Source: an uncultured Clostridia bacterium (GTDB taxonomy: Bacteria; Bacillota; Clostridia; Oscillospirales; Acutalibacteraceae). Taken from it: a DNA stretch of 64,000 nucleotides. Shown here piece after piece: positions 1-6,486 of this stretch; the first letter of the stretch is position 1; each line of letters opens with the position of its first letter. The translations under genes were made by a program, and so were the position numbers. The stretch lies in NCBI GenBank assembly GCA_945874765.1, contig CAMCHQ010000008.1, positions 1 to 64,000 of the forward strand. Direction: 5' to 3'. The notes beneath the pieces are model-generated. The model was not told the DNA's origin and did no database searches. It saw nothing but the letters and a program-made list of their open reading frames with translations.

Positions 1-13
1 AAGCTTTCTGTTT

Positions 14-32
14 CCCCCGGTAGAACCGGGGG
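14..32. terminator. GC-rich hairpin
   Basis: The sequence cccccgg-taga-accggggg forms a compact hairpin near the left edge. No U-run follows, so it may be a structural element or a weak terminator of a gene left of the window. Confidence 0.3.
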
Positions 33-58
33 TTATCAACCATTGCTGGACAAAATAA

Positions 59-98
59 CCCCTAATGTATGAATTAAAAGTCATACATTAGGGGTTTT
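59..98 (+). terminator. Rho-independent terminator
   Basis: A 14-bp perfect stem (cccctaatgtatga against tcatacattagggg) with an 8-base loop is followed by tttt. It occupies the position that the post-repressor terminator at 16956-17000 has in the intact element, so it probably ended a repressor gene left of the window. Confidence 0.75.
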
Positions 99-122
99 CC
101 TATGTATTAAATTTAGGGTAAT

Positions 123-205
123 AGTATCAAAACAGTATCACGCTTGATGAAAAATCATCAAAAGTGTAGTGTTTATGCACCTTTTGAAGTGTTACGCTAC
201 TATTC
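123..205. other. att-like right-end site (arm sites plus partial core)
   Basis: The arm repeat agtatcaaaacagtatca at 123-140 lies exactly 75 bases before tactattc at 198-205. The same spacing separates 17030 and 17105 at the guaA junction. Only the first 8 bases of the 15-bp guaA core are present. This suggests the junction of an upstream element with foreign or rearranged DNA starting near 203. Confidence 0.65.
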
Positions 206-394
206 ATTAACACACTCCATTATCCACTTTTTCGCACTTTCTATTATCCAGTAATAGTGAACTACTTTCCCCACAACACCACTCTTTTCTCCCACAAAAA
301 AAGGCTCCGAACCTACTATGTAGATTCAGAACCTTAAAGTGTATAGATTATTCATTTTTACAAAAAACTGAATAATAAGGTTTGCGAACAAACA
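203..394. repeat. 192-bp direct repeat, copy 1
   Basis: By eye this is base-for-base identical to 3839-4030 (offset 3636). It begins inside the att-like core at 198-205 and ends where an HNH nuclease fragment starts at 395. It contains no credible gene. A small hairpin around aaggctccgaacc/ggttctgaacctt-type sequence at about 301-336 may be a terminator. Confidence 0.9.
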
Positions 395-538
395 TGTGGA
401 GATAATATTCACAAAAATCCTGACATTATTCTTGAGATTGACCATATCATTCCAGTGTCGAAAGGTGGCGAGACAGTAGAGTATAATTTACAGACATTAT
501 GTCGGACCTGTAATAGAAAGAAGTCGAATAAAATGTAG
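395..538 (+). pseudogene. HNH endonuclease C-terminal fragment
   Basis: Reading from 395 to the TAG at 536-538 gives a classic HNH nuclease tail: LEIDHIIPVSKGG, then a run ending LQTLCRTCNRKKSNK. The DH of the catalytic H, the later asparagine and the CxxC zinc pair are all present. The N-terminal part is missing, because sequence upstream of 395 is the 192-bp repeat and carries an in-frame stop at 344-346. The gene was therefore cut at the repeat boundary. No start codon or ribosome binding site is associated with it, so it is presumed dead. It is a good marker that the insertion or recombination endpoint is at 394/395. Confidence 0.75.
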
Positions 539-610
539 TGTTTGCTGAGGTGGATTGCTTTACGTATGAACTTTTACAAACGTAGTGAGGCAGATTTTGT
601 TGAAAAAAAT

Positions 611-636
611 GAGAGTAGCCAAAATTGGCTACTCTC
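611..636. terminator. Bidirectional terminator hairpin
   Basis: A 10-bp perfect stem (gagagtagcc against ggctactctc) lies downstream of the minus-strand gene ending at 666. On the minus strand it is followed by atttttttc. A T-rich run also follows on the plus strand. Confidence 0.75.
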
Positions 637-665
637 ATTTTTGGTTTTGTTGTTAAGTGTCACAC

Positions 666-1547
666 TTATCTTCGAGCATGGCAAATATCACATTCTTCAT
701 GTGTACCAGTGACAATGGTTTTAGCAGGTGTGATGATAATTTCACGTTCAGCGTCAGCTGCACATGAACCGCAACGTTTTGGATTACCTGGTTCGAGACC
801 GAGTTGGACTTTCATGGCATGGTTGTTAAGGTCTGTATGTGTATCATAATATTGATTGCATCCAAGACATTTTATTTGCCATTTTGTTACAGCTGGAATA
901 GTCTCGGTGTCTTCTACTGTGACCCAGTGGTGCGTGTGACCAGAGTTTTCCTGTGTGGTATCACTGGCACTATTGTTTTTTACGATTATTCTTGCTGACA
1001 CTTTTCCAATAGTGGTTTTGCAAGAGATGGTTGTAGTACCATTTTTCTTGGTGGTAATAATGCCATTCTTGTTTATGCTGGCAACTTTACTATTGCTTGA
1101 AGTCCACTTTACATTTTTGTTACTGATACCACTCTTGTTTGCGAATGCTTTCAGTGTGAACTTCTGTCCACGGCTCAGTTCTATGGTCTTCTTGTTCAGA
1201 GACAGCTTTGCCTTCTTGATAGTAACTTTAGTGGTACGTGATTTACCCTTGTACTTAGTGGTGATTTTCACAGTACCTGGTCTTACCGCTGTGATAGTAC
1301 CATTTTTATTCACTTTGGCAATTTTGCTGTTACTGGACTTGTACTTAGCAGCTTTAGTGACATTCTTACCATTATAGGTCACTGTAAGTTTTGCCTTGTT
1401 GTTGGCAGAGTCAAGAATGTAAAGAGTGGACTTAGTGGTCTTTACACGAATGGATTTTGTGGCAGCATATGCTGTTGTGTTGGTTCCACATACCATCACA
1501 CTCAGTACAAGCATGATGGTGATAATGCTATAGAGAATTTTTTTCAT
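666..1547 (-). CDS. Secreted protein with two Ig-like (BIG2) domains and a Cys/His tail
   Basis: A 293-residue exported protein. Residues 1-28 form a signal peptide (K-K, hydrophobic core, cleavage site AYA). Two bacterial Ig-like group 2 repeats follow, at about 31-110 and 113-190, each with the S-x-N-S-K-I/V-A hallmark. The tail (about 205-293) has an HTHHW start, CLGC, CGSC and a final ECDICH, resembling a metal-binding or disulfide module. An AAGGAGG site precedes the ATG. It is paralogous to the gene at 1756-2700, with the same domain order and the shared string IPAVTK followed by CLGC. The family is common on the surfaces of gut Firmicutes, where BIG2 domains mediate adhesion or wall association. 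The precise ligand is unknown. It lies within the decayed accessory segment between the two 192-bp repeats. Confidence 0.75.
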   Translation of the reverse strand: MKKILYSIITIMLVLSVMVCGTNTTAYAATKSIRVKTTKSTLYILDSANNKAKLTVTYNGKNVTKAAKYKSSNSKIAKVNKNGTITAVRPGTVKITTKYKGKSRTTKVTIKKAKLSLNKKTIELSRGQKFTLKAFANKSGISNKNVKWTSSNSKVASINKNGIITTKKNGTTTISCKTTIGKVSARIIVKNNSASDTTQENSGHTHHWVTVEDTETIPAVTKWQIKCLGCNQYYDTHTDLNNHAMKVQLGLEPGNPKRCGSCAADAEREIIITPAKTIVTGTHEECDICHARR

Positions 1548-1695
1548 GATGAATAACCTCCTTAGGTATGGTGGTGAGTGATGGTATTATTTCACTCTAG
1601 TGTTTTTGTTGACAAGTTTTGTTGGCAGTTTACATTATGAGCAAACCGTGTTTGCGAAGCTTTGGTGATTCTGTTGGCAGTTCCACTATAGAGAA

Positions 1696-1725
1696 AAGGG
1701 AACCGTAGGTAAGTACGATTCCCTT
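1696..1725 (-). terminator. Terminator of the BIG2 gene at 1756-2700
   Basis: On the minus strand, aagggaatcgta pairs with tacggttccctt and is followed by a T-rich stretch. It sits 30 bases past the stop codon. Confidence 0.6.
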
Positions 1726-1755
1726 ATTCAGTTGAAGTGGTGCTTTGGACAGTGC

Positions 1756-2700
1756 TTACTTCTGCCTGTGTTCGTGACAACCAGTGCACTCCTGATAGTC
1801 GACGTAAGTCTGCGTGTCGTAGACAGTCTCGTCCCAAGCGTCTTTTACAAGCCTGTGTTCAGTGTGTGCAGGGGTGATGACGACATCACGTTCGCAGTGA
1901 CCGTCGTAGTTGCCACATTCACCGTTGGTATCTACAACTTGATGCCATTCAAGCTCGTCAAGGCTGTCAAACCACTGACCACAACCCAAGCACTGAATCT
2001 GGTGCTTAGTTACAGCTGGAATAGTCACGGTTTTGTATACAGCGTCGTGATGCACGGTACGTGGTACCTGCTTCGTAGCTGTATGGTCAACCCAAGTGTG
2101 CTGATGAGCAGGCTTAGAAGATACGGTTACTCTACATTTAGCAGTTCCGAAACTTGTTTTTGCTGTGATAACTGCCTTGCCATTTTTGAGAGCTTTGATT
2201 GTTCCATTTTTATTTACAGAAACAATTTTCCTGTTGCTTGTTGTCCATTTTACAGAAGTTGCCTTCAATTTTGTTTTATTTGCATATGCCTTAAAAGTAT
2301 ATGTCTTACCTTTCTTCAAAGATAATGATTTCTGGCTTAAATTAAGGGATGCATTTTTTACAGTGACTTTGAAACGGCAGGTTTTATTTTTGTATTTTAC
2401 AGAAATAGTTGCCGTACCCTTTTTTGAAGCAATAATTTTACCTTTCTTTACAGTTGCAATTTTCTTATTGCTCGTACTGTATTTGATGCCACTTGTTACT
2501 TTTTTATTTTTGTACTTTACAGTAATTGGTGTACTGTTATTTTTGCTGTCTCCAACATACAGTGTAGTCTTTGGAACGGTTACAGCAACCTTACCAGATT
2601 TTGTAGTTGCCGCCTGTACAGGTGATGCTGTTCCAATAAATACACTGGAAAATACAAGCATTACAGCCATTAACAGCGATATAAATTTACTTTTTTTCAT
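1756..2700 (-). CDS. Secreted protein with two Ig-like (BIG2) domains and a Cys/His tail (paralog)
   Basis: A 314-residue exported protein. The signal peptide spans residues 1-30 (VQA cleavage). Two BIG2 domains cover about 34-120 and 117-195, with the repeated motif STSNKKIATV/TTSNRKIVSV. The C-terminal 115 residues start HQHTW and contain a VHHDAVYKTVTIPAVT segment, CLGC, a later C-x6-C pair and a terminal ECTGCH. The Cys and His spacing matches the paralog at 666-1547. Cell-surface proteins with similar His- and Tyr-rich tails are widespread in clostridia, but I do not know a defined role. A strong promoter lies at 2761-2789. The two genes have separate terminators, so they are probably independently transcribed duplicates. 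Confidence 0.75.
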   Translation of the reverse strand: MKKSKFISLLMAVMLVFSSVFIGTASPVQAATTKSGKVAVTVPKTTLYVGDSKNNSTPITVKYKNKKVTSGIKYSTSNKKIATVKKGKIIASKKGTATISVKYKNKTCRFKVTVKNASLNLSQKSLSLKKGKTYTFKAYANKTKLKATSVKWTTSNRKIVSVNKNGTIKALKNGKAVITAKTSFGTAKCRVTVSSKPAHQHTWVDHTATKQVPRTVHHDAVYKTVTIPAVTKHQIQCLGCGQWFDSLDELEWHQVVDTNGECGNYDGHCERDVVITPAHTEHRLVKDAWDETVYDTQTYVDYQECTGCHEHRQK

Positions 2701-2760
2701 GATTTTCCTCCTTTAATTTCAAGTGCATCAACACCCGGTCGCTTATTTTTTATACTCTTG

Positions 2761-2789
2761 ATTATACTCAATACATTGGGTATTGTCAA
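2761..2789 (-). promoter_or_regulatory. Sigma-A promoter of the BIG2 gene at 1756-2700
   Basis: On the minus strand TTGACA (2784-2789) and TATAAT (2761-2766) are separated by 17 bases, a consensus match. The transcript would have a leader of about 60 bases ending in AAAGGAGG. Confidence 0.85.
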
Positions 2790-2953
2790 TAAATCACAGA
2801 CATAATACAGCGTAAAAATGGTACAATGGTATAAAAGTGGTACGCTGAATGTAATGACTGACACTGGATATACCAGTTTTTTAATAAATACCAGTTTTTT
2901 AAGATTAAGTGTACAAAGAAAACAAGTGATACAAATATAGTATAACACTGTAG

Positions 2954-3220
2954 TTAAAAACTGGTATTGTGGTATTTTCTTCTTCGTTTTTCTCTGTATG
3001 AAAACAAAAATATAATATCTTTCTTTTTCTTATTTGATTTTTTTCTGTTCTGGCATGCCTGTGGACATTGTGTAGCAATAAGAATACAGTTATTAAAACT
3101 GTAATTATAAAATTTACTCATGATTCTAAGTAAAGAAGCGTATTTCTCACTTGTAAAATATTCTTCTACTCCATTTTTTAAGCGTTCTTCGATTTCCTGT
3201 AACTGTTCTTTTCTTGTCAT
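2954..3220 (-). pseudogene. Truncated ArdC-like antirestriction protein N-terminus
   Basis: The ATG at 3218-3220 has an AAAGGAGA site 8 bases upstream. The first 55 or so residues (start MTRKEQLQEIEERLKNGV, then SEKYASLLRIMSKFYNYSFNN and ILIATQCPQA) match the N-terminal ssDNA-binding domain of ArdC-type proteins carried by conjugative elements. After that the sequence turns into low-complexity K/R-rich residues and stops at 88 residues. Family members are several hundred residues long. The rest of the gene has been lost, so this is a remnant of an older mobile element. The longer upstream in-frame extension to 3298 has no ribosome binding site. Confidence 0.65.
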
Positions 3221-3316
3221 AACAAATCTCCTTTTCAATGTGCGAATTTTTATATCTATATACGCACTCGCCATGCTGCCATAGCAGCATTTATTCAAGG
3301 ATTAAAAAAGAGAAAA

Positions 3317-3348
3317 GCCCCAGAGCATCTGGCAATACACTCTGGGGC
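3317..3348 (-). terminator. Rho-independent terminator
   Basis: gccccagag and ctctggggc form a 9-bp GC-rich stem. On the minus strand it is followed by ttttctctttttt. It would end transcripts from the remnant coding frame at 3382-3812. Confidence 0.75.
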
Positions 3349-3381
3349 TAAATCATTCATAAACATATCATGACAAAAAGA

Positions 3382-3812
3382 TTATTTTATTTGTTCCACT
3401 TCCTCTACAAAGCGAATAAACTTCTTATTATTCATATACAAAGAATAAAATCTAGTCTGAATCTCTTTCAGTTTTTCTTTGTCTATGTACTGCCCCTCCT
3501 GCTCAATAAAAATTTCTTCCTGTGTCAGAAAATGAATATAATAATACTTTATCCTGTTATTATACTTTGTTCTGTTCCTGAAAATCTCATACGTTACAAA
3601 ATTGCACTCGCATTTTTTATTCCAGAAAAATAAGAACTTTTTCTTCCCAAAAAGGAGAAATGTATTTCCCAAAAACGAAGAGTTCTTTCCCAAAAAGAGA
3701 ATTTTTCTTCCCAAAAACGAGGATTTTTCCTGTTTTCACTTTTGGGAATTTTCAAGCCTGTTTCTGTAAAGCCTTTATTTATGCGGTTTCTGACGGATTT
3801 CAATTTTCCCAA
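3382..3812 (-). pseudogene. Frame-disrupted coding remnant with a heptad FWE-type repeat
   Basis: Two overlapping minus-strand frames look like the halves of one broken gene. The upstream half (from 3812) starts MGKLKSVRNRINKGF and then has a 7-residue repeat of the type RFWEEKF-SFWERTL-RFWEIHF-SFLGRKS, encoded by the 21-bp DNA repeat at 3644-3717. It ends at 3594. The downstream half, in another frame, ends IQTRFYSLYMNNKKFIRFVEEVEQIK at 3382 and looks like genuine protein sequence. A shift within the repeat array would join them. I do not recognise the family. The upstream frame has no clear ribosome binding site. Confidence 0.4.
3644..3717. repeat. 21-bp tandem repeat array (four units)
   Basis: The decamer ttcccaaaaa starts at 3644, 3666, 3687 and 3708, with periods of 22, 21 and 21 bases. 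The intervening bases are partly conserved (cgag/gagaa and tt-rich). Degenerate units continue to about 3735. On the minus strand it encodes a heptapeptide repeat. Confidence 0.75.
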
Positions 3813-3838
3813 AAATCACTTTTAGAAAAAACACTATG

Positions 3839-4030
3839 TTCATTAACACACTCCATTATCCACTTTTTCGCACTTTCTATTATCCAGTAATAGTGAACTA
3901 CTTTCCCCACAACACCACTCTTTTCTCCCACAAAAAAAGGCTCCGAACCTACTATGTAGATTCAGAACCTTAAAGTGTATAGATTATTCATTTTTACAAA
4001 AAACTGAATAATAAGGTTTGCGAACAAACA
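3839..4030. repeat. 192-bp direct repeat, copy 2
   Basis: It is identical by eye to 203-394. It abuts the left attachment core of the intact element, with two bases between its end and 4033. Together with copy 1 it frames the 3.4-kb segment that holds the BIG2 genes and element remnants. Confidence 0.9.
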
Positions 4031-4032
4031 GC

Positions 4033-4047
4033 TACTATTCCCACTCG
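4033..4047. other. Left attachment core (attL)
   Basis: tactattcccactcg matches 17105-17119 exactly. The bases just outside (gc at 4031-4032) differ from the right copy. It marks the left boundary of the 13-kb element. Confidence 0.9.
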
Positions 4048-4060
4048 CTTAGTTCTTGCC

Positions 4061-4086
4061 ATTGCTAAACATATTTGTTTAGCAAT
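4061..4086. promoter_or_regulatory. Repressor-type palindrome at the left end of the element
   Basis: An 11-bp inverted repeat (attgctaaaca / tgtttagcaat, loop tatt) contains the 16-mer taaacatatttgttta at 4066-4081. Near-identical 16-mers lie at 16314-16329 and 16347-16362 in the repressor/excisionase control region. It is therefore probably bound by the same XRE repressor. No gene starts here, so the site may act in recombination or silencing. Confidence 0.6.
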
Positions 4087-4149
4087 TATTGCCTTTTATC
4101 TCTTTATTATTCCATTCTTAACCTTTTATTTTTGGCTAATAGAACTTAC

Positions 4150-4167
4150 AGTATCAAAACAGTATCA
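4150..4167. repeat. Integrase arm-type repeat, left end
   Basis: agtatcaaaacagtatca is identical to 123-140 and 17030-17047. It contains two copies of agtatca separated by 4 bases. It lies 117 bases inside the left core and has the same orientation as the right-end copy. It is consistent with an arm-binding site for the tyrosine integrase. Confidence 0.65.
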
Positions 4168-4261
4168 ACCATCTGTCATATCAATTGGATTGTATCACAG
4201 CAAAAACTACTTGTCAACACTTTAAAGTGATAAAGTTGCCGTATGCTTTCAAATTTTCATT

Positions 4262-5407
4262 TTATATATTACTGTTTCTAAATTCTGATAACATTTTTTG
4301 TAACACTAAAGCATCTGAATATTCTTTTTTAAAGTGTTCCATATTATATCCTTGTAAATCAGGAAAATATGGAAGTTCTTCATCAACAGTTTTATATAAA
4401 TTATCGTACATTTCTTTATGTTCTGTTACATAAAACTCGAATTCTTCTCTTTCTCTTTTAGAATTGAACAACAATGCGCATTTCATAAATCTACTAAATT
4501 CATAATCATATATATCATCAAAATGATAAAACATCAATAAATCATATCTTAATGTGTTTTTTTCATAATAACGATAACTAATATCCCAATGATGATATTG
4601 AGTAAATTTAATTCCTGAAAGTGCTGGACAAATAACTATTAATCTCGAGCCGTCAAGGCCCGCAGCAATAAACTGTTCTAAAGCTGTTTGATGATAATAT
4701 AAAGTTACATTATACCAATGTGGTCTACTATCACATTGACTAAACAAATAAAATTCATAACCATCTCTATCTTCTTCGTTTTCTTCTTTTATGATATATT
4801 CCGGAGACTCTTTATAGTATTTTGTCATATCATACTCAATAGGTGAATCTTCCCATTTTTCAGGAGATTGCAAATAATACCTAATTTTTTCTATTGGTGT
4901 TTCATCCAAATGAAAGCGCTTTTTCCATAGATATTCAATATGATTTATGTCAGCAGAATTATTTATCGGAGTATTTGTGTCCATTATTCTTGTATAAATA
5001 TTGTTTGCATTTACTTTTTCAAAACGTTCAATTAAATAAAAAGGCGTTTGAAAACTATTTTCAACAACAATCACGTCTATTGTTGAGTTTAACACGGAAA
5101 GTGATTTTACATAAACTAAAGGTCGAACACCACCAGCAAACTTCTTATTCTTTATAAAATCAACTATATTTTGAGTATTCTTTCTGTTTGGATCATTAGA
5201 TATGTCCAATGTACAATAATCATTTTCCTCGTCAACCCCAATGATTATATAAGAATCATTATTATTAAGATTGTTTGCCATGCAAATAATGTCGTGCAAA
5301 AGGTCACCATTATTCTTATACCACTCTTTCTTAAAATCCCAGTAATCACCTTCTTGATGGGAATGAATCAATTTAATTATTGTATTTTCAAATTCAAATT
5401 CTTCCAT
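4262..5407 (-). CDS. AlbA_2 (Schlafen-type) domain protein
   Basis: A 381-residue protein. The N-terminal 130 residues match the AlbA_2 putative DNA/RNA-binding domain: an acidic-aromatic GDYWDFKKEWY start, LLHDIICMANN, then a glycine-containing strand YIIIGVDE. The remaining 250 residues, rich in aromatic and acidic residues, match nothing I recognise. I prefer the ATG at 5405-5407, which has ggtga 5 bases upstream. A GTG four codons earlier (5417-5419) is possible. Family members occur in bacterial defence islands, as transcriptional regulators and as Schlafen-like nucleases. The active-site residues cannot be confirmed here. It is divergent from the abiEi operon, with a 190-bp shared control region. 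An unrelated AlbA_2 protein ends that operon at 9910-11130. Confidence 0.65.
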   Translation of the reverse strand: MEEFEFENTIIKLIHSHQEGDYWDFKKEWYKNNGDLLHDIICMANNLNNNDSYIIIGVDEENDYCTLDISNDPNRKNTQNIVDFIKNKKFAGGVRPLVYVKSLSVLNSTIDVIVVENSFQTPFYLIERFEKVNANNIYTRIMDTNTPINNSADINHIEYLWKKRFHLDETPIEKIRYYLQSPEKWEDSPIEYDMTKYYKESPEYIIKEENEEDRDGYEFYLFSQCDSRPHWYNVTLYYHQTALEQFIAAGLDGSRLIVICPALSGIKFTQYHHWDISYRYYEKNTLRYDLLMFYHFDDIYDYEFSRFMKCALLFNSKREREEFEFYVTEHKEMYDNLYKTVDEELPYFPDLQGYNMEHFKKEYSDALVLQKMLSEFRNSNI

Positions 5408-5523
5408 TACTTTCACCACATATATACTAAAATAACCTGTTATTTATTATTACTAATATCTTTATCCTACAACAGAATCATCTACTTTGCAACAAATTAT
5501 TTTTGATACTCTTTAAAAAAATA

Positions 5524-5583
5524 TTGTAAATTTATATAAATATGTTATAATAAATTTGCGTACAGAAATTTATATTTGTACGC
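5524..5583 (+). promoter_or_regulatory. Promoter and inverted-repeat operator of the abiEi operon
   Basis: TTGTAA (5524-5529) and TATAAT (5546-5551) are spaced 16 bases apart. The predicted start of transcription falls in the inverted repeat gcgtaca (5558-5564) / tgtacgc (5577-5583). AbiEi-family antitoxins repress their own promoters by binding inverted repeats, so this is the likely AbiEi operator. Confidence 0.65.
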
Positions 5584-5600
5584 AGAAAGTTGGTGAATGT

Positions 5601-6206
5601 TTGTCAAAGGAAACAATTGCAAAAAATGTTTTTAAAAACATTGGCTCAATCGTAAAAACTGTTGATTTCAAAGCCGCAGGACTTTCAAATTACGATGTCG
5701 CAAAGCTTTGCAAGGACGGAGTTATTGAAAGAATACGAAACGGAATTTACCAGCTTCCTGAAAATTATGATATTAGTGAAGAACAGCTTATATCAATGCT
5801 CTTGCCTCACGGCATTGTATGCGTCGAATCTGCATTGTTTTTTTACGGGTATAGCGATTTCACCCCGAGAGAATGGTCAATAGCCGTTCCACGCACATTT
5901 AGAAATCAAATATCAAATATGCATGAAGTGCCTGTTAAAGCGTATTATATCCAAAAAGAATATATCAATCTTGGTAAAACTGACGGTGATTTTAACGGTG
6001 TGACACTTCCTGTTTACGACCGTGAAAGAACTATTTGCGATTGTTTTAAGTATCGCACTAAACTTGACAATGAAACATTTAACAAGGCATTAAATGCTTA
6101 TGTTGCTGATGACAAAAAGAATATAAATAATCTATCAAAGTACGCAAAAGAAATGCATGTTTATCCCAAAATGATGAGCGTTATGGAGGTATTGCTAAAT
6201 GGCTGA
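5601..6206 (+). CDS. abiEi: AbiEi-type antitoxin / transcriptional regulator
   Basis: A 201-residue protein of the AbiEi family (type IV toxin-antitoxin regulator). The N-terminal winged helix (about residues 5-60, with VDFKAAGLSNYDVAKL, then GVIERIRNGIYQLP) is followed by the usual C-terminal domain with DRERTICDCFKY. I choose the TTG at 5601, because ttggtga lies just upstream and any earlier start would overlap the inverted repeat at 5558-5583. It overlaps the next reading frame by 8 bases. In intact systems AbiEi represses the operon and counteracts the nucleotidyltransferase AbiEii. Here the toxin is reduced to its C-terminus, so AbiEi probably survives as an autoregulator of the downstream methyltransferase operon. 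Confidence 0.8.
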   Translation: MSKETIAKNVFKNIGSIVKTVDFKAAGLSNYDVAKLCKDGVIERIRNGIYQLPENYDISEEQLISMLLPHGIVCVESALFFYGYSDFTPREWSIAVPRTFRNQISNMHEVPVKAYYIQKEYINLGKTDGDFNGVTLPVYDRERTICDCFKYRTKLDNETFNKALNAYVADDKKNINNLSKYAKEMHVYPKMMSVMEVLLNG

Positions 6207-6486
6207 CAGAGCCTCGTCTGTTCTCGCAAGACGAAAAACATTTGAAAACAGAAACCACCATTTCACAATGGAGCAGTTCAACCAAGTCATCGCCTTTGGC
6301 GATAATGAATCAATGCAAAAGAAATGGCAAGCCTTTGTCCGCAAAATTGATACTAAAACGGATGATTACAGCACCGTGCTGAAAACAATAAAAGCGTTTC
6401 TTACAGAACCGTTTGCGGCTGTGGTGGCTGAAAAAGAATTTGCTAAAAAGTGGTCTGGACAAGACAATGTATGGAGGACAAGCTAA
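6199..6486 (+). pseudogene. AbiEii toxin remnant (C-terminal part only)
   Basis: A 95-residue frame starts at an ATG overlapping abiEi by 8 bases, the usual AbiEi-AbiEii coupling. Its sequence (VLARRKTFENRNHH, then a KKWQAFVRKID segment and VLKTIKAFLTEP) resembles the C-terminal tail of AbiEii toxins, whose full length is near 300 residues. The nucleotidyltransferase core, including the GG-S and DxD-type motifs that would lie near the N-terminus, is absent. An internal deletion appears to have fused the start region to the tail while keeping the frame open. Loss of toxin activity is expected. It ends in TAATG, overlapping the start of the methyltransferase by one base. Confidence 0.65.

Larger units (their letters stand above)
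1..205. mobile_element. Right end of a second guaA-type integrative element (body left of the window)
   Basis: This stretch reproduces the right end of the element at 4033-17119 without its genes. A terminator hairpin at 59-98 is followed by the 18-bp arm sequence agtatcaaaacagtatca at 123-140, then tttatgc at 172-178 and tactattc at 198-205. In the intact element the same three blocks lie at 17030, 17079 and 17105, with the same spacings (49 and 26 bases). I infer that a related integrase, excisionase and repressor module lies just left of coordinate 1. No gene can be called here. Confidence 0.7.

Noticed and set aside
625-2716. Long open frames on the plus strand across 955-1377, 1732-2325 and 2165-2716
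   Set aside because: They are antisense to the two BIG2 genes, are built of Val/Leu/Phe-rich translations of the opposite strand, and have no ribosome binding sites.
2697-2948. Minus-strand frame of 83 residues upstream of the second BIG2 gene
   Set aside because: It contains the consensus promoter at 2761-2789 and the leader of the BIG2 gene, so it is not coding.
3644-3717. CRISPR array
   Set aside because: The unit is only 21 bases, with 10 conserved bases and no spacer-repeat structure, and no cas genes are present in the window.
3772-3841. A fourth att-type right end near 3772 (cctttatttatgcggt, 16 bases identical to 17073-17088)
   Set aside because: The arm repeat is missing and the spacing to any core-like sequence is wrong, so it is at most a degraded relic.
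5556-5600. Upstream TTG start for abiEi
   Set aside because: It would make the operator inverted repeat coding and has no ribosome binding site. The TTG at 5601 does.
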